Shown here: positions 40,129 to 51,174 of the stretch, one piece after another
How positions within the stretch are numbered: position 1 is the stretch's first letter
Layout: each line of letters begins with the position of its first letter
Assembly: GCA_000934455.1 (NCBI GenBank)
Contig: KN884886.1
Location: forward strand, 15,127 to 79,126
Direction of reading: 5' to 3'
Origin: Apostichopus parvimensis
Lineage: Eukaryota; Echinodermata; Holothuroidea; Aspidochirotida; Stichopodidae
DNA: 64,000 bases
Program-made: the position numbers and the translations under genes
The notes under the pieces: generated by a model
The model's input: only the letters and a program-made list of their open reading frames with translations
Databases searched by the model: none
Told to the model about the DNA's origin: nothing

Positions 40129-40185
40129 AACACCGAAAATAATGTCCTTGTAATGTGTTTAGAAATAAAAAAGTTTTTCAGGGTG

Positions 40186-40257
40186 TGCGTCGGCCAGGAA
40201 TCGAACCTGGATTTATTGCTTGGAAGGCAACAATGCTAACCGTTACACCACCGACGC
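40186..40257 (-). tRNA. tRNA-Gly (TCC)-like, intact cloverleaf, probable SINE head
   Basis: All stems pair: acceptor GCGTCGG/CCGACGC, anticodon stem GTTGC/GCAAT around CTTCCAA, T arm CCAGG/CCTGG. A T6 run follows at about 20 nt. The sequence on both sides is shared with the degenerate copy at 39711, so it more likely heads a SINE unit than being a free tRNA gene. Confidence 0.6.
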
Positions 40258-40615
40258 TGTTATAATCAGATACTGTGCAGTCGTCTTTATAAACATGGGA
40301 CAAAATACAAGCACATAATGCAGATAGGTTAATGAGCAGGGAAAACACAAAAGAGGTTGATGTAAGAGGATTAGTTGACAAAGAGTGCAGCGAAGAAAGA
40401 AAAGAAACCACCATGGGAAGAGAATAGGTAGGAAATCAATTGTAGAAGGTCAAAGAGAGGATTAAGGGAAGAGGGTCGGTAATCACCTGCAGAAGGACAA
40501 AGACAGGAAAGTGTGGAGAAAAGAGGTGGAAGAGAGCCAGGAGAAGAGGGGGTGCAGATGGGAACAAGGGGAGATGGAGGTGGGAGGGGAAGTCGTACTA
40601 GGTCAGGACGGCTAC

Positions 40616-40908
40616 CTAAGAATCCAATCCCTTGTATAGGGACTTGTCATTAATGGTATGGTTGGGAAGGTTAAAGTGTTCTCCAACCGGGGTCTCAGTT
40701 TTAATGGCGTTGACTGTGGATGATCTGTGACCAAGAACCGCTTCTTGAGGGGGGTTTGGTTTAAAACCAACATACTGGACGCCGCAAACTCTACAAGAGT
40801 TTAGATAGATGACATTGGAGGTTGTGCAAGTGACGTGACCCTCGGTCTTGTGTGTGAGTTGGTTGCTGTGGCTGGTGATGGAATTGGTTTCAACAATGTG
40901 GTGGCTGC
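40616..40908 (-). mobile_element. Penelope-like retroelement: C-terminal GIY-YIG endonuclease fragment
   Basis: A single minus-strand frame reads THKTEGHVTC, TTSNVIYLNSCRVCGVQYVG, then LGHRSSTVNAIKTETPVGEH and FNLPNHTINDKS. The VIYL-C-x2-CG-x-QYVG core, followed by LGHR and GEHFN, is the endonuclease domain found at the end of Penelope-like elements. No reverse transcriptase was found nearby, so it is a fossil fragment. Confidence 0.8.
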
Positions 40909-41697
40909 AGAATGAAGTCGTTTATAACAACATTTTCTCCGAACACCGAAAATAAAAGTCTTTCAAGTTGTCTAAAAATCAAGGAGCTAGTCAGAAAATG
41001 TTTCGGCCGGGTGAAAAAAATAACGACTGCAACCCATCCATTCGAAAAAATATTCGAAAATATAAAACTAATTCTTAACATTTTTCGCATCTTCCCAGAG
41101 ACAGTGTCTTGAAGCACATCCCGTATAACTATCAAGAAGTGTTACAGTACCCTAGAAGGAAATCTGCAAAGGGCACCTTTATCCCCCTATTGAGAGGGTG
41201 GGCATTCTTTCTCAGCCATTAGTTTTATAATCCTTTCATTAAAACCAGTGTCAGTAATTCTTCGTTAAGCCGCCCTTTTTGTGATGGCGAAATTATCTAT
41301 CTCAATGATATTAAGTATATTAGTATGAACTGCTTCCAAAAAGACTGCCAAAGAATCGGTTTTAGAACGATGATTATGCTTGCCAACCCAAACTCTAACA
41401 TGTATAATGGTAACCTCAAAAAGGATATATATGAAATAATGGAAGCCCTTCCAAATGATTGGCTAACAAACAATTTTTGCTTCCGACATTGTTATCGACC
41501 ATCACACGATCACGATGTCCCGATCCTACGACATTATTGTTGACGTATTGACGTAAAATGTCTCACTGCTAAGAGAGCCAACTCCCTCTCACGTCATATT
41601 AGTGCCAAGCGACCCAAGGGGGAATCGTTCTGGTCCAGTAAGTTTTCAGGTCTGATTTTTTTTCAAGAGGTGGATTGTCTGGAATACAAGGCTCTCT

Positions 41698-42392
41698 NNN
41701 NNNNNNNNNNNNNNNNNNNNNNNNNNNNNNNNNNNNNNNNNNNNNNNNNNNNNNNNNNNNNNNNNNNNNNNNNNNNNNNNNNNNNNNNNNNNNNNNNNNN
41801 NNNNNNNNNNNNNNNNNNNNNNNNNNNNNNNNNNNNNNNNNNNNNNNNNNNNNNNNNNNNNNNNNNNNNNNNNNNNNNNNNNNNNNNNNNNNNNNNNNNN
41901 NNNNNNNNNNNNNNNNNNNNNNNNNNNNNNNNNNNNNNNNNNNNNNNNNNNNNNNNNNNNNNNNNNNNNNNNNNNNNNNNNNNNNNNNNNNNNNNNNNNN
42001 NNNNNNNNNNNNNNNNNNNNNNNNNNNNNNNNNNNNNNNNNNNNNNNNNNNNNNNNNNNNNNNNNNNNNNNNNNNNNNNNNNNNNNNNNNNNNNNNNNNN
42101 NNNNNNNNNNNNNNNNNNNNNNNNNNNNNNNNNNNNNNNNNNNNNNNNNNNNNNNNNNNNNNNNNNNNNNNNNNNNNNNNNNNNNNNNNNNNNNNNNNNN
42201 NNNNNNNNNNNNNNNNNNNNNNNNNNNNNNNNNNNNNNNNNNNNNNNNNNNNNNNNNNNNNNNNNNNNNNNNNNNNNNNNNNNNNNNNNNNNNNNNNNNN
42301 NNNNNNNNNNNNNNNNNNNNNNNNNNNNNNNNNNNNNNNNNNNNNNNNNNNNNNNNNNNNNNNNNNNNNNNNNNNNNNNNNNNNNNNNNNNN
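41698..42392. other. Assembly gap (695 N), intergenic
   Basis: Run of N between the Penelope/SINE region and the plus-oriented SINE unit. Confidence 1.
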
Positions 42393-42431
42393 TCAGCCCC
42401 CCACTCAAAAGTACCTTCCTATGCCACTGCT
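42393..42431. mobile_element. Possible hAT-like end next to an N gap
   Basis: 'ccccccactcaaaagtacc' then 'cctatgccactg' resembles the right end of the same class of elements (compare ccccactcaaaaatttgg inside element B). The rest would lie in the 41698-42392 gap. Confidence 0.35.
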
Positions 42432-42500
42432 CTTAACCATTCATTCTACGTATCTGTATATACTGATATATTGAACCAGTGAGTTTACTATCAAATAAAA

Positions 42501-42531
42501 GAGAGAGAGATATAGAGATAGAGAGAGAAAA
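42501..42531. repeat. (GA)n/(GATA) microsatellite
   Basis: Short runs of gagaga interrupted by tata next to a SINE unit. Confidence 0.85.
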
Positions 42532-42544
42532 GTATTGTTGCCTT

Positions 42545-42660
42545 TCAGAGAATAGTTTTGGTTCAGTTCCCGGCCGAAGTATTTTCTGACTAGCGTCTTG
42601 ATTTTTAAACAACTTGGACGACATGTACTTCCGGTGTTTCGAGACAAAATGTTGGGGGAA
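42545..42660 (+). repeat. tRNA-Gly SINE unit, plus orientation, degenerate
   Basis: It starts with a B-box remnant 'ggttcagttcccggccgaag' and continues with 'ctgactagcgtcttgatttt' and 'acaacttggacgac', the inverse of the body at 40915-41015. It is followed by a further degenerate tRNA-Gly head at 42687. Confidence 0.55.
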
Positions 42661-42686
42661 ATGGCAGTGCACAAAGTAAAACTAAC

Positions 42687-42757
42687 AGCATCGATAGTGC
42701 AATTGCTAACATCGTTGCCCATCCAAGAAGCTATAGCTTCAATTCCCGGCCTACGCA
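42687..42757 (+). pseudogene. Degenerate tRNA-Gly-like SINE head
   Basis: The 3' half (TTCAATTCCCGGCCTACGCA) and anticodon loop (CATCCAA) are recognisable, while the 5' half no longer pairs with it. It lies downstream of a plus-oriented body copy (42545-42660). Confidence 0.5.
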
Positions 42758-43461
42758 ATAGGTAAAATAATTGCCTCCTCTCCGGCCCTGAAAAATAAAA
42801 CTTAGACATCTAATGGTGCAGCATCCTGAGACTATTAAGTCTATATAATTTTGTCACTGATGAAATAATTAGGTCCAAAAATTTAAATAGAACGAAAGAA
42901 AATAGTTGTATAAGTTTTCGCTACTTTGGGCTTTTGTCTGAAGTTGAAGCAAAGGGATAACCCCGTGCCCTGCCCAGTCCCTTCCCCACCGCCATCACAT
43001 GGATCCGCGTATAAGGTTCGATATTAAAATGTTAGAACAATGTACAGTACAGGTCAAATTATTTTAAACTATAAAGAATTTGTTCTTTAAAAGTGATTAA
43101 AACTACTATGTAAAGGTATTAATATTAATTAATTAATTAGGTCTACTTAATTGCTCCTTTACCTTCACTAGGTAACCAAATCTGGGGTGACGAATAGCAC
43201 CCTTATTTTCTTATTTTAAGTAATACTCAGTGTGTTTGGGGGGAATAAAACTCCACTACAGCTGGTGAAAATGTTAACTTCATACATTGTAATGGGAAGT
43301 CATATAACAGTTAAAGCGAACTGAATAACAACACCTGTTATAGCTTATATGGTGACCTCACCACATACGTGAAAGTGATAAGGACTTTGGATCTTGAGTT
43401 ACACAGAAGTAAGCGTGATCCTTACAATTTAAATTGTATATTCGTTCTGCAAATATGTCCC

Positions 43462-43533
43462 GCGTTGGTGGTGTAGTGGTTAGCATTGATGCCTTCCAAG
43501 CATTAGGCCTGGGTTCAATTCCCGGCCAACGCA
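43462..43533 (+). tRNA. tRNA-Gly (TCC anticodon)
   Basis: The 72-nt cloverleaf is complete: acceptor GCGTTGG/CCAACGC, D arm GTGT/GCAT, anticodon stem GATGC/GCATT with loop CTTCCAA, and T arm CTGGG/CCCGG with loop TTCAATT. The A box (TGGTGTAGTGG) and B box (GGTTCAATTCC) are good, and a T6 run follows within 5 nt as pol III terminator. It closely resembles human tRNA-Gly-TCC. Confidence 0.75.
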
Positions 43534-43953
43534 GATCGTTTTTTGTTTTTCTTTGATACACAATTTTTTTTCATTTTCTCTATGACAATTTTAGACCTTA
43601 ATGCAATGTGCAAGTACAGCAAAGGAATACTGAATTGCTAGATTTTAAGTTTTACAATTTCATTTTTTTGTAAAGAAGTTGGTTTAATTACATTCCGAGA
43701 TGACCAATCACAAGATGACCAATCACATGATCTAAAAATCGTGTACAATCCCGTCTTGAAAAGAGTCCCGCACAGAACCGTACATATATAACCTCGTCAC
43801 GCATCGACGGAACAGGTACCATTAGTTCGATCGATCAATGCATCTATAGTAGTAGGCTATAAACATGATGATTAAGTTATGAAAAAATGTTAGTTTTAAG
43901 TGATTTAATGTGATAGTCCAACAAACCTGATAAGTCATTGCATATTGTGCTGG

Positions 43954-43984
43954 AGGGGGGAGGGGGGGGGGGGGGGGGGGGGGG
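43954..43984. repeat. Long G homopolymer (G6AG23)
   Basis: It is the longest of many G or C runs in the window (others near 9870, 22167, 35538, 47370, 49052). Such tracts are error-prone and could form G-quadruplexes. Confidence 0.9.
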
Positions 43985-45462
43985 TATTTTTATAAATATA
44001 CCGATGTATAATGGCCGGCATTTCTGTTATTAAAATTGACGATCAAATGTTCTGGACGGCCTCGCATAAATGTTTTCCATGGTATTTGTACATGCATGAC
44101 GATACATTTTCTTTGAAGACGATATTTAAAAGTGACCATGCATATAACTGCGCAAAATTTTTCCGTTCTTTCTTGATAAGGGATGACATTTTTTATGCAA
44201 TATACATATATAATTGTCAGAACATTTCTTACATTTTATGACATTTCTAAAGACACTTAACAAACTTAGATCATAGCCTATATGTTCTGTTGTTCAATGA
44301 AACATGTATTCTTGAGCACCAGTTTTCAAGAGCACCCTACCGCCTGGTGCAAGGACCGCCAAGCTGACACTAGTGGATAAAGCCTTCTATAGGGGCCCAG
44401 GGGTCGATGCTCTCGAGGCGTTATGCCCCTGTATGAGATTTTAGTCTGTACGTCTCAGCGCATCAATTTCTATCACGTTACTTATATTGCTTCCAATGAG
44501 CATAACTCAATGCTATATCTGTTCAAATGTTTCGCAGCCACTTTGACAGATAAAAATTCAGTGCTTAAAGTGAAGGCCTTTTCGATCGAGAAAATAAATG
44601 TGATGCAGATGACCAGACACGTATAAAAAGCTAACAATGCTCCTATACTTCATACCCCTCATATCCTTTCTCCTTCATTAACTCATTCACCCATTCCCCT
44701 TGCATGGCACCCCCTCCCCCCTTCTTCGTAGCCTCCTTTCGTCTCCCCTCCCTCCGCCATGGAGATACCTCTTTGAGCAAAATAAACAGTCAGATCTTTT
44801 TTTGAAAGATATCATATAGACCACATATCCAAGATGAATAATATATAATTTTTGTTTATGTTTTGTCATCAATCATGTAGGCTATTGCTGAAGTGCTATC
44901 GACAGAGCGACCATTCTATTTGAATAACAGAGCAAATGTTTGTCTTTAGAATAACATCTTCCCCTTCTTTTTCTTAAAGGGACAATAAAGTGAAGAGAAC
45001 TGTAACACTGATGCATGGTACCCGACTTCATTTTTATACTGCCTTGCTCAAGCTCTATACCAAAACGTCGATGTGTCACACCTACCAAAGAAATACTAGG
45101 GTGTGCTGTAGGTCCAAGCTTATAGAAAAATATAATGTTTTCCATAACAATACACATTCTGAGCAACCCAAATGCAGCTACTATACCCCAACAATTATCC
45201 TAGCCTGTAGGACGAGCAAAATGAATACTACGAATACAAGTAGAATTTCCCCTATATAATTGGTATGACACGTGTACAAGGTAACAGGCGCAACGGTACG
45301 AGTAAAACTCCATGCGATTGTACCACATACAAGCCCAACTAACCGTATATTATGATTTGTCTCCTGTATTCACATGAAAGGACACTGGAAGATACTTTAA
45401 ACTTGACATTAACTTAGTTTTCTTCATAGAAAGCCGATGCAGTTGTTTGGTCTCTTTAAAAG

Positions 45463-45534
45463 TTGAACCATGGAGCTATAATCTGTTTATAGCTCCATGG
45501 TTGAACCATGGAGGTTTTACCTCCATGGTTGAAC
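45463..45534. repeat. Two adjacent ultrashort hairpins separated by TTGAACC repeats
   Basis: Hairpin 1 has 16-bp arms AACCATGGAGCTATAA/TTATAGCTCCATGGTT (45466-45502). Hairpin 2 has 12-bp arms AACCATGGAGGT/ACCTCCATGGTT (45504-45530). TTGAACC occurs before, between and after them. Confidence 0.85.
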
Positions 45535-45722
45535 CGAGTGCTTCGTGACTTTAAGCAGGCTTAATGTTAGTCGGTGATAAGGGTACTCGCTTTACCGCCT
45601 GTTAAATCAATTGAAAACGATTTCATGGCAGAACCTGGCGTGACCTTTGTATATGAAAGTATTTTCTACGGCGAGGGAATGATTTGGAAATTAAACCAAG
45701 TTTTCCTTGGTGAAATTAAGGT

Positions 45723-45794
45723 GCGTTGGTGGTGTAGTGGTTAGCATTGATGCCTTCCAAGCATTAGGCCCGGGTTCAATTCCCGGCCAACGCA
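45723..45794 (+). tRNA. tRNA-Gly (TCC anticodon)
   Basis: It differs from the copy at 43462 by a single base in the T stem (CCGGG), giving perfect T-arm pairing. All stems pair and A and B boxes are intact. A T4 run follows after 4 nt. Flanks share nothing obvious with the other copy, which favours separate tRNA genes over a recent SINE pair. Confidence 0.78.
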
Positions 45795-46702
45795 CATGTT
45801 TTATTTATTATGAAATTATACAGAGAGCCTAAATGTTATGGGCGGGAATAGTCCCAACTTTCAGAATTTCGTACTCTCGGTTTAGAAAGTATCCGAGGTT
45901 GTCTATCATTCACCGCTGCCATTCTGCTCTCCGATGGTGGACAGCCTTTTTTGCAAGCATGAAAGTGCGGAAAAAATACAAACTATTGGGCACCCAACAC
46001 AATTGCGTGCCCGGGACCCCACACGCTTAGTCCGGCCCTGGTAAAGTGGGTTTTCTGTTTTGGCCATCCATATTTGAATATGAGTTTTGAATATGTGAGT
46101 ATAACCGAATGGAACCCGGCTGTACGAAGTTCTATCTTCTGTGGACCCTACATGGCCTACTCATGACCACCCCTCTGTATGGTCGTGGTTTAAAAATTAC
46201 CCATATCGTTCTCTACCATCTGTATAGTAAATTCACGAGCTGGCAAAGCACAACACATTTCGTAATGGAATTCCCAACTTCTTCGTCAGTCAGAGTCTGG
46301 GCAAATCTCGTGTGATTAAATGTATTGTGTGTGTCATGTACGTATACAAAGTTGTCACTCGTGAAACTGTTCATTGGCTCGTATTCTCTGATGGGACACT
46401 GATATTTCCTTTTCGGTCTTTCACGGGATTTTTTTTGGCTCATCATGATGCATTTCCATAATACATCGCTCTTGCGGGCCGTCTCGACCACTTCGGTAAT
46501 CTTACTACGGTCATATATCTGTCAACGTAAACAAAAAATCTCGGATATTTTGCTTAAAGCGAGAATGTAAGCAAGCACAAACTAAATAATATTTGGATCC
46601 GAAAAAGAAGTGAAATGGTAGGAATATACTGCCATAATAATCTAGGTGAGTTTGGTTTGGAAAAATTTTTCAGAGAATGTGCCTGGATGGGGAGGGTGAG
46701 GG

Positions 46703-47362
46703 CAGTGGCGGCGGAAGCCAATAATTTTAGGGGGGGGGGACGGATATCGAAGTCACTATCTAAGCGTAGCGCCACCATCGGTTGGCGCGGAGCGTACTAA
46801 AAAAAATTGGGTAAAATAGACCCCTCAGATCGCAGGAAATCGCTATTTCCGACCCCTAATAGTGTATTCGTGCACTAAATATTTTGATGTCTTAGGGTCT
46901 AAAAATTTACAGATTTAATAAAATATTAGCTTGCGTACAAATATATTTATGATCGTTTTTCAGCCATGCAGTGTAGATTACACTTAGCGGCGAACACTTC
47001 GCAAAATAGTGTTGATTCTCTGCTGAACAGCTAACATACATAGCAGTGATTATTGACTGAGTCATTTGGCTGTCACTTAAATTGGCATTTGCGTTTAGTC
47101 CAGTCGCAGTCTCACTATTCATCTAGAAGTCAGGAAACTAGCAATACAGCCACTATTTGTATTTTCCAAATATACTGACTCGTGTTTCCTTCTTTTTGAC
47201 GAAGTTTGTGATATATTTTCCGATATTTCCTCACATCGCGTTGATGGTTCGACGTGTTTGGTTTTAATTTTGATTTGGTTTGATTTTTTAGGGGGGACGT
47301 CCCCCCCACTCAAAAATTTGGGGGGGACGTGTCCCCCCGACCCCCCGCTTCCGCCGCCTATG
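46703..47362. mobile_element. hAT-like non-autonomous element B (660 bp) with 8-bp target duplication
   Basis: The left end CAGTGGCGGCGGAAGC pairs with the right end GCTTCCGCCGCCTATG (two mismatches over 16). The flanks ggtgaggg (46695-46702 and 47363-47370) are identical. About 46741-46800 resembles the inverse of 40035-40090 in element A ('gcgctacgcttagatagt'), so the two are related families. No transposase is visible. Confidence 0.88.
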
Positions 47363-49837
47363 GGTGAGGGGGGGGGGGTCATACATCTTATTTCGGTACA
47401 TTTACGCACGCACTGGAATAGCAGAGGTGTATGGAAGAATCGAGATCGAGGGAGAACAACACCCAGACAGAATGTTATAGGGAAATCGTGACGAATAAAA
47501 CATATAAAATGACGTATATTTTAGTATGTGGCAATGCCCACTTGAAAGCCTATTGAATACCCGCGTTCAAATAAAAGAAAACCACATAACATACACTAAT
47601 TTTCTAACACTTGCTGAATTGCTCAAATCATAAATTTGCTGGAGAAATGAGGGAAACTTACAAAATGAAAACTGTCACGTTGCAGCCTAATAAGTTTATA
47701 TTACGACAAGGTACTCATTCATCGGTTTTAGGCTAATTAATTGTTGCAAATTGTTCAGAGACTAAAACATCAAATTGATATCCTTGAAAACATTTTATTG
47801 CTAACATAGTATATCTTTAGGGAAAGATATTTATAGCACCTATAACGTTTCATAATTTCGCTTGTTGGAGTTGGAGCCCCTGGTTCAAGACATAAGTCTC
47901 TTTAAAGACAGCTGCCTCTAGATACGGAACAGAGTTTTTTTGTTATGTATTGTAGGATTTGACTGCAACATGTGGTAGCAGTTAACAACGGGTTCACAAG
48001 GATTGTATGTAGACATCAGGTGATAGTTTCCTCTCATTTTTTGTCTCGACGAAGTAATTCAAGATAAGCTACCAAACGAAATATAACTTGATAACCACCC
48101 ACAAGCCCTAATTTTAGACTTGCAGGGCAGATTAGTGGATACAACTCGGCTTTCTTACTACGAGCAAAGAGAGCAACGTTAGTTTTATCCTACTTTTCAC
48201 TAGAGTTGAGGAATGAATGAAACATCACCAAATGTGAATATTGTTGTTGCTCCCATTCTGTCCGCTCTATGGGTACAAGAGGAGTACGTGTAGCTAGGAA
48301 GGAGGAGGGGCTGGAAGCGGGATGGGTGTAGGAATAAGAAGACCACTTGCAACAACATTGTGATAAGTCCTGAATATTCAATTCCTGTGCTTTTCTTCTC
48401 CGAGGAAAAAGCTTTAATTAAAAATGATTATGAAATTAAAATAATTATGTTACTCAGACGCAGATCCACTAAGGTTCGGAAGTTTTACACGGTACTAAAC
48501 TTATGTACTAAGCTTCACTTATTCCACCAGTTGTTATGTAACCATCTTTAAAGATCCACAATTTACTTTGAGGAAAGGGAAATACCCCCTACTATTAAAC
48601 TCCTAATCCAAGATGTGGTGTCCTACTTTTCAACCGATGAAATATGCTACATCGGCTAACCAGGGCCATTCTTTAGTATGCACTACAAATGCTTATTATT
48701 ATGTAATTGGAATGTTAGATACCTTTGTACCAGTAAAGATGACAGTTAATTCATGAGTCAAGTGTTGAAAATGCTTTAGAGCTAACCAAAGCTCAACAAC
48801 GTTGCCAGTGAAACTGTTGGAAGACTCGCAGTGAAACCACACTTGTACTCATAACATAGTTATCTCTACTGGTACTATCCCTGTTGGAGATTTAGTATAG
48901 ACACTTCTGCAAGGTTACATACTCACACATTAAGCCTGGTACTCATACTTGTACCAAGGGCAATTCTACTAGCACTGGTACTCAAGCTGTTGTACTCTTA
49001 CAACAAGATTTCTTAATGGGTAGTGGCTGCCTTGGGGCCAGGAATTTGAAGGGGGGGGGGGGGAGTACAGTTTGCGATTGATATGGGGGAGGGGTCTAAG
49101 AGAGGGGGTGAGATTTTTTGAACAATTGAAGGTCCTTAGATGCAATCTGGTGCAATGTTTTGCCAGTATCATCATTATCATATCATATTATGAGCAGATT
49201 TTGTTTCCTGTTTGAATTCTTTTACATGTTCTTTTACATATTATATCAGAAAACAAACATAGTGCTCTTTTACAATTTTTCCAGTCAGATGATTCTTGTT
49301 TATTGTCCAATGTCTAGGCTATAATACATTTGACGAACTTAACTCATGGACAATATAAACTTTCATATTTTGTAAGACAGCCAGATGTGCAGTGGCCTAA
49401 AAACAAATATCGTTATCGCAGTGTATTAGCAGTGTAATAACTATTTAAAGAAAGTGCGTATCACATACGATTGTTAGCTTAGCTTCATTACATGCTGTTC
49501 GTGCAATAACTTAGTACGAATCATAGAAAGGATGAGAACGAACGTTGTCGACGTTGTTGTGCATACGGTTCGTGACATTCCATAGAGTGCGGTTAGGTAT
49601 AGGCAATATGTATTTTATTACGCAGTGGCCTACTGTAGGCTTGTAATAGGCTATAGGCTACATTTATCTAATTGCATCCGCCAAACTAAGTAAGTAGTTG
49701 AATCAGTAGGCCTGAATGTTACTACGATTATAATCGAGTTAACGGAGCTGACGAGTATTCAAGATCAAAAGAGCACTGACAAAATACCATGCTAAAAACA
49801 TTTTTTCGACACTGAAAGGGGGGAGCAGTGGCTCCCC

Positions 49838-49865
49838 CTGCTCCCCCCCTGGCTACGTCCCTGGC
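49838..49865. mobile_element. Solo hAT-like terminal end
   Basis: The words 'ccccccctggctacgtccctg' end in an inverse of CAGGGACGTAGCCAGG. I could not locate a matching left end, so this is a remnant. Confidence 0.4.
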
Positions 49866-51093
49866 TCAAGGATGAATCCTAATGGCAGTCCTTTGGGTAG
49901 TTTATGCTATCACGTAACAGATTATTAATGCTTGAGCAGGCTTGACCATCATGATTAACAATAACGCCAACTGATGGTACCACCCCCTATATAAATGAAA
50001 CTCTCAGGATTGGGTTCATCTAATAAGTGACTGCAGAGGAACTATTACAATGGATGTAATGATAACAACATCTTAATTAGATCCAGGGCTAATCAACTAC
50101 GACTGAAATATCACATTACTTGGTACGACTGCTACCAACTTTCGGGTCGACAAACGCAGCATCAACAAAAGGTCAGTTCTATTGTAGGTAATAATGTGAA
50201 CTACTTTGCATAGGCATTTCTCAACCCATATCATCATCTTTCATGCCAAGATGAACAGCTTGGACAGAAACACTTATGGCATCATCTCCAGTTGTAATGG
50301 CTCTTATTGTGACTCTGTAAAAGAAACATACAAAATAAAATGATGTTGGCATTTCTAACCCATTAAGGGTAAATGAATGGCTAGTTGCTTGACCTCTGGT
50401 TACACATAAATCATACAGGTGAAATGATGAGGCTCTTGTTCTCTCCCCCAACTGCCCCCTCCTCTGCCTCTCCCCCCCCCCCAAACAAAAAAAAGTTCAT
50501 GAGCAAAATCCTATGTCCACAATAGTGTATTTTCACCTGACCTGTTTCGAGAAGAAAACACAAAACAGTTGGCAATCCGTGTCATGATCTGAGCATGTTA
50601 TACTGTAGTTCTGACATTAAATTTAGTTTTCATTTTTGAAAAGTATTATATTTATCCTCCCTCAATAAAGTTGACAGTTTTAAACATGACAAAAACTCAG
50701 CTTCACAATTCTGTAATAATTTCAAGAAATCAGTATGTAAAGAGGTTTCTGTGTAATCGAAATCCCGTATAATACAAGCTGCTTACCAGTCCACACATTT
50801 ATATTAACACTATAAACATAGCCGTTGTGCTACTGGCCCCAGGATTAACAAATTCCAGACATTTCACCATCTGTCAATTTACAAAAAAACACTATGAACA
50901 ATTGAACATGACAAACAAAAACCAGAGTTTTACTCACTTTGCTCCATGAAAGTGTCTACTAGCATGGAGGTAAAACAGATGCTACTAGGTATTAATACCA
51001 TCCAGGTTCTGGTCTAAGACCATTCCATCCAGCAGCAGGTGTTTTATGTCAGACATCCATTTTTAATAGTCTGCTTCAGCCTCCGTCTCAAAT

Positions 51094-51174
51094 TTAACTG
51101 AAATGATAATAATCCTTTCCTTCCTGTAAGTTTAGAGATGACAAATTCTTCTCCAGTCCTCCACCTGTCAAATC
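51094..51174 (-). CDS. B3GNTL1: B3GNTL1 terminal coding exon 12
   Basis: The acceptor is CAACAG at 51175. It encodes [20 protein letters not shown] then DYYHFS and stop TAA (51096-51094); human ends [20 protein letters not shown] then DFLHFS. Confidence 0.93.
   Translation of the reverse strand, partial: DLTGGGLEKNLSSLNLQEGKDYYHFS

Larger units (their letters stand above)
39626..41010 (-). repeat. Head-to-tail array of tRNA-Gly-headed SINE units, interrupted by hAT element A and the Penelope fragment
   Basis: On the minus strand tRNA-Gly-like heads (39711-39782, 40186-40257, and a 5' remnant ending about 39636) are separated by a shared body with the words 'ttttcggtgttcggagaaa' and 'gacgactgcacag' and 'ctgataataacagc'. 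A further body copy lies at 40915-41015 (words 'caagttgtctaaaaatcaag', 'gctagtcagaaaatgtttcg'). The recurrence of body sequence directly before each head implies tandem units. Confidence 0.6.
34125..51093. other. Intergenic region between METRN 5' end and B3GNTL1 3' end
   Basis: It holds METRN promoter sequence at its left edge, then hAT-like elements, tRNA-Gly genes and SINE units, the Penelope fragment and G-runs. The 3' UTR of B3GNTL1 lies at the right edge. A minus-strand frame at 50221-50330 follows a good acceptor (TTCTTTTACAG) and could be an unassigned exon. No other protein gene is recognised. Confidence 0.7.

Noticed and set aside
41599-42482. Long frames across the 695-N gap
   Set aside because: They consist of unknown bases.
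46026-46039. hAT-like end ttagtccggccctg
   Set aside because: No inverse partner or duplication could be located nearby; too short to claim alone.
47119-47491. Frames with Pro/Gly-rich stretches
   Set aside because: They come from the G/C runs at the right end of hAT-like element B.
50942-50969. CTCCATG...CATGGAG inverted repeat as another ultrashort hairpin
   Set aside because: The orientation is the opposite of the 23.7- and 45.5-kb hairpins and no direct repeats flank it.
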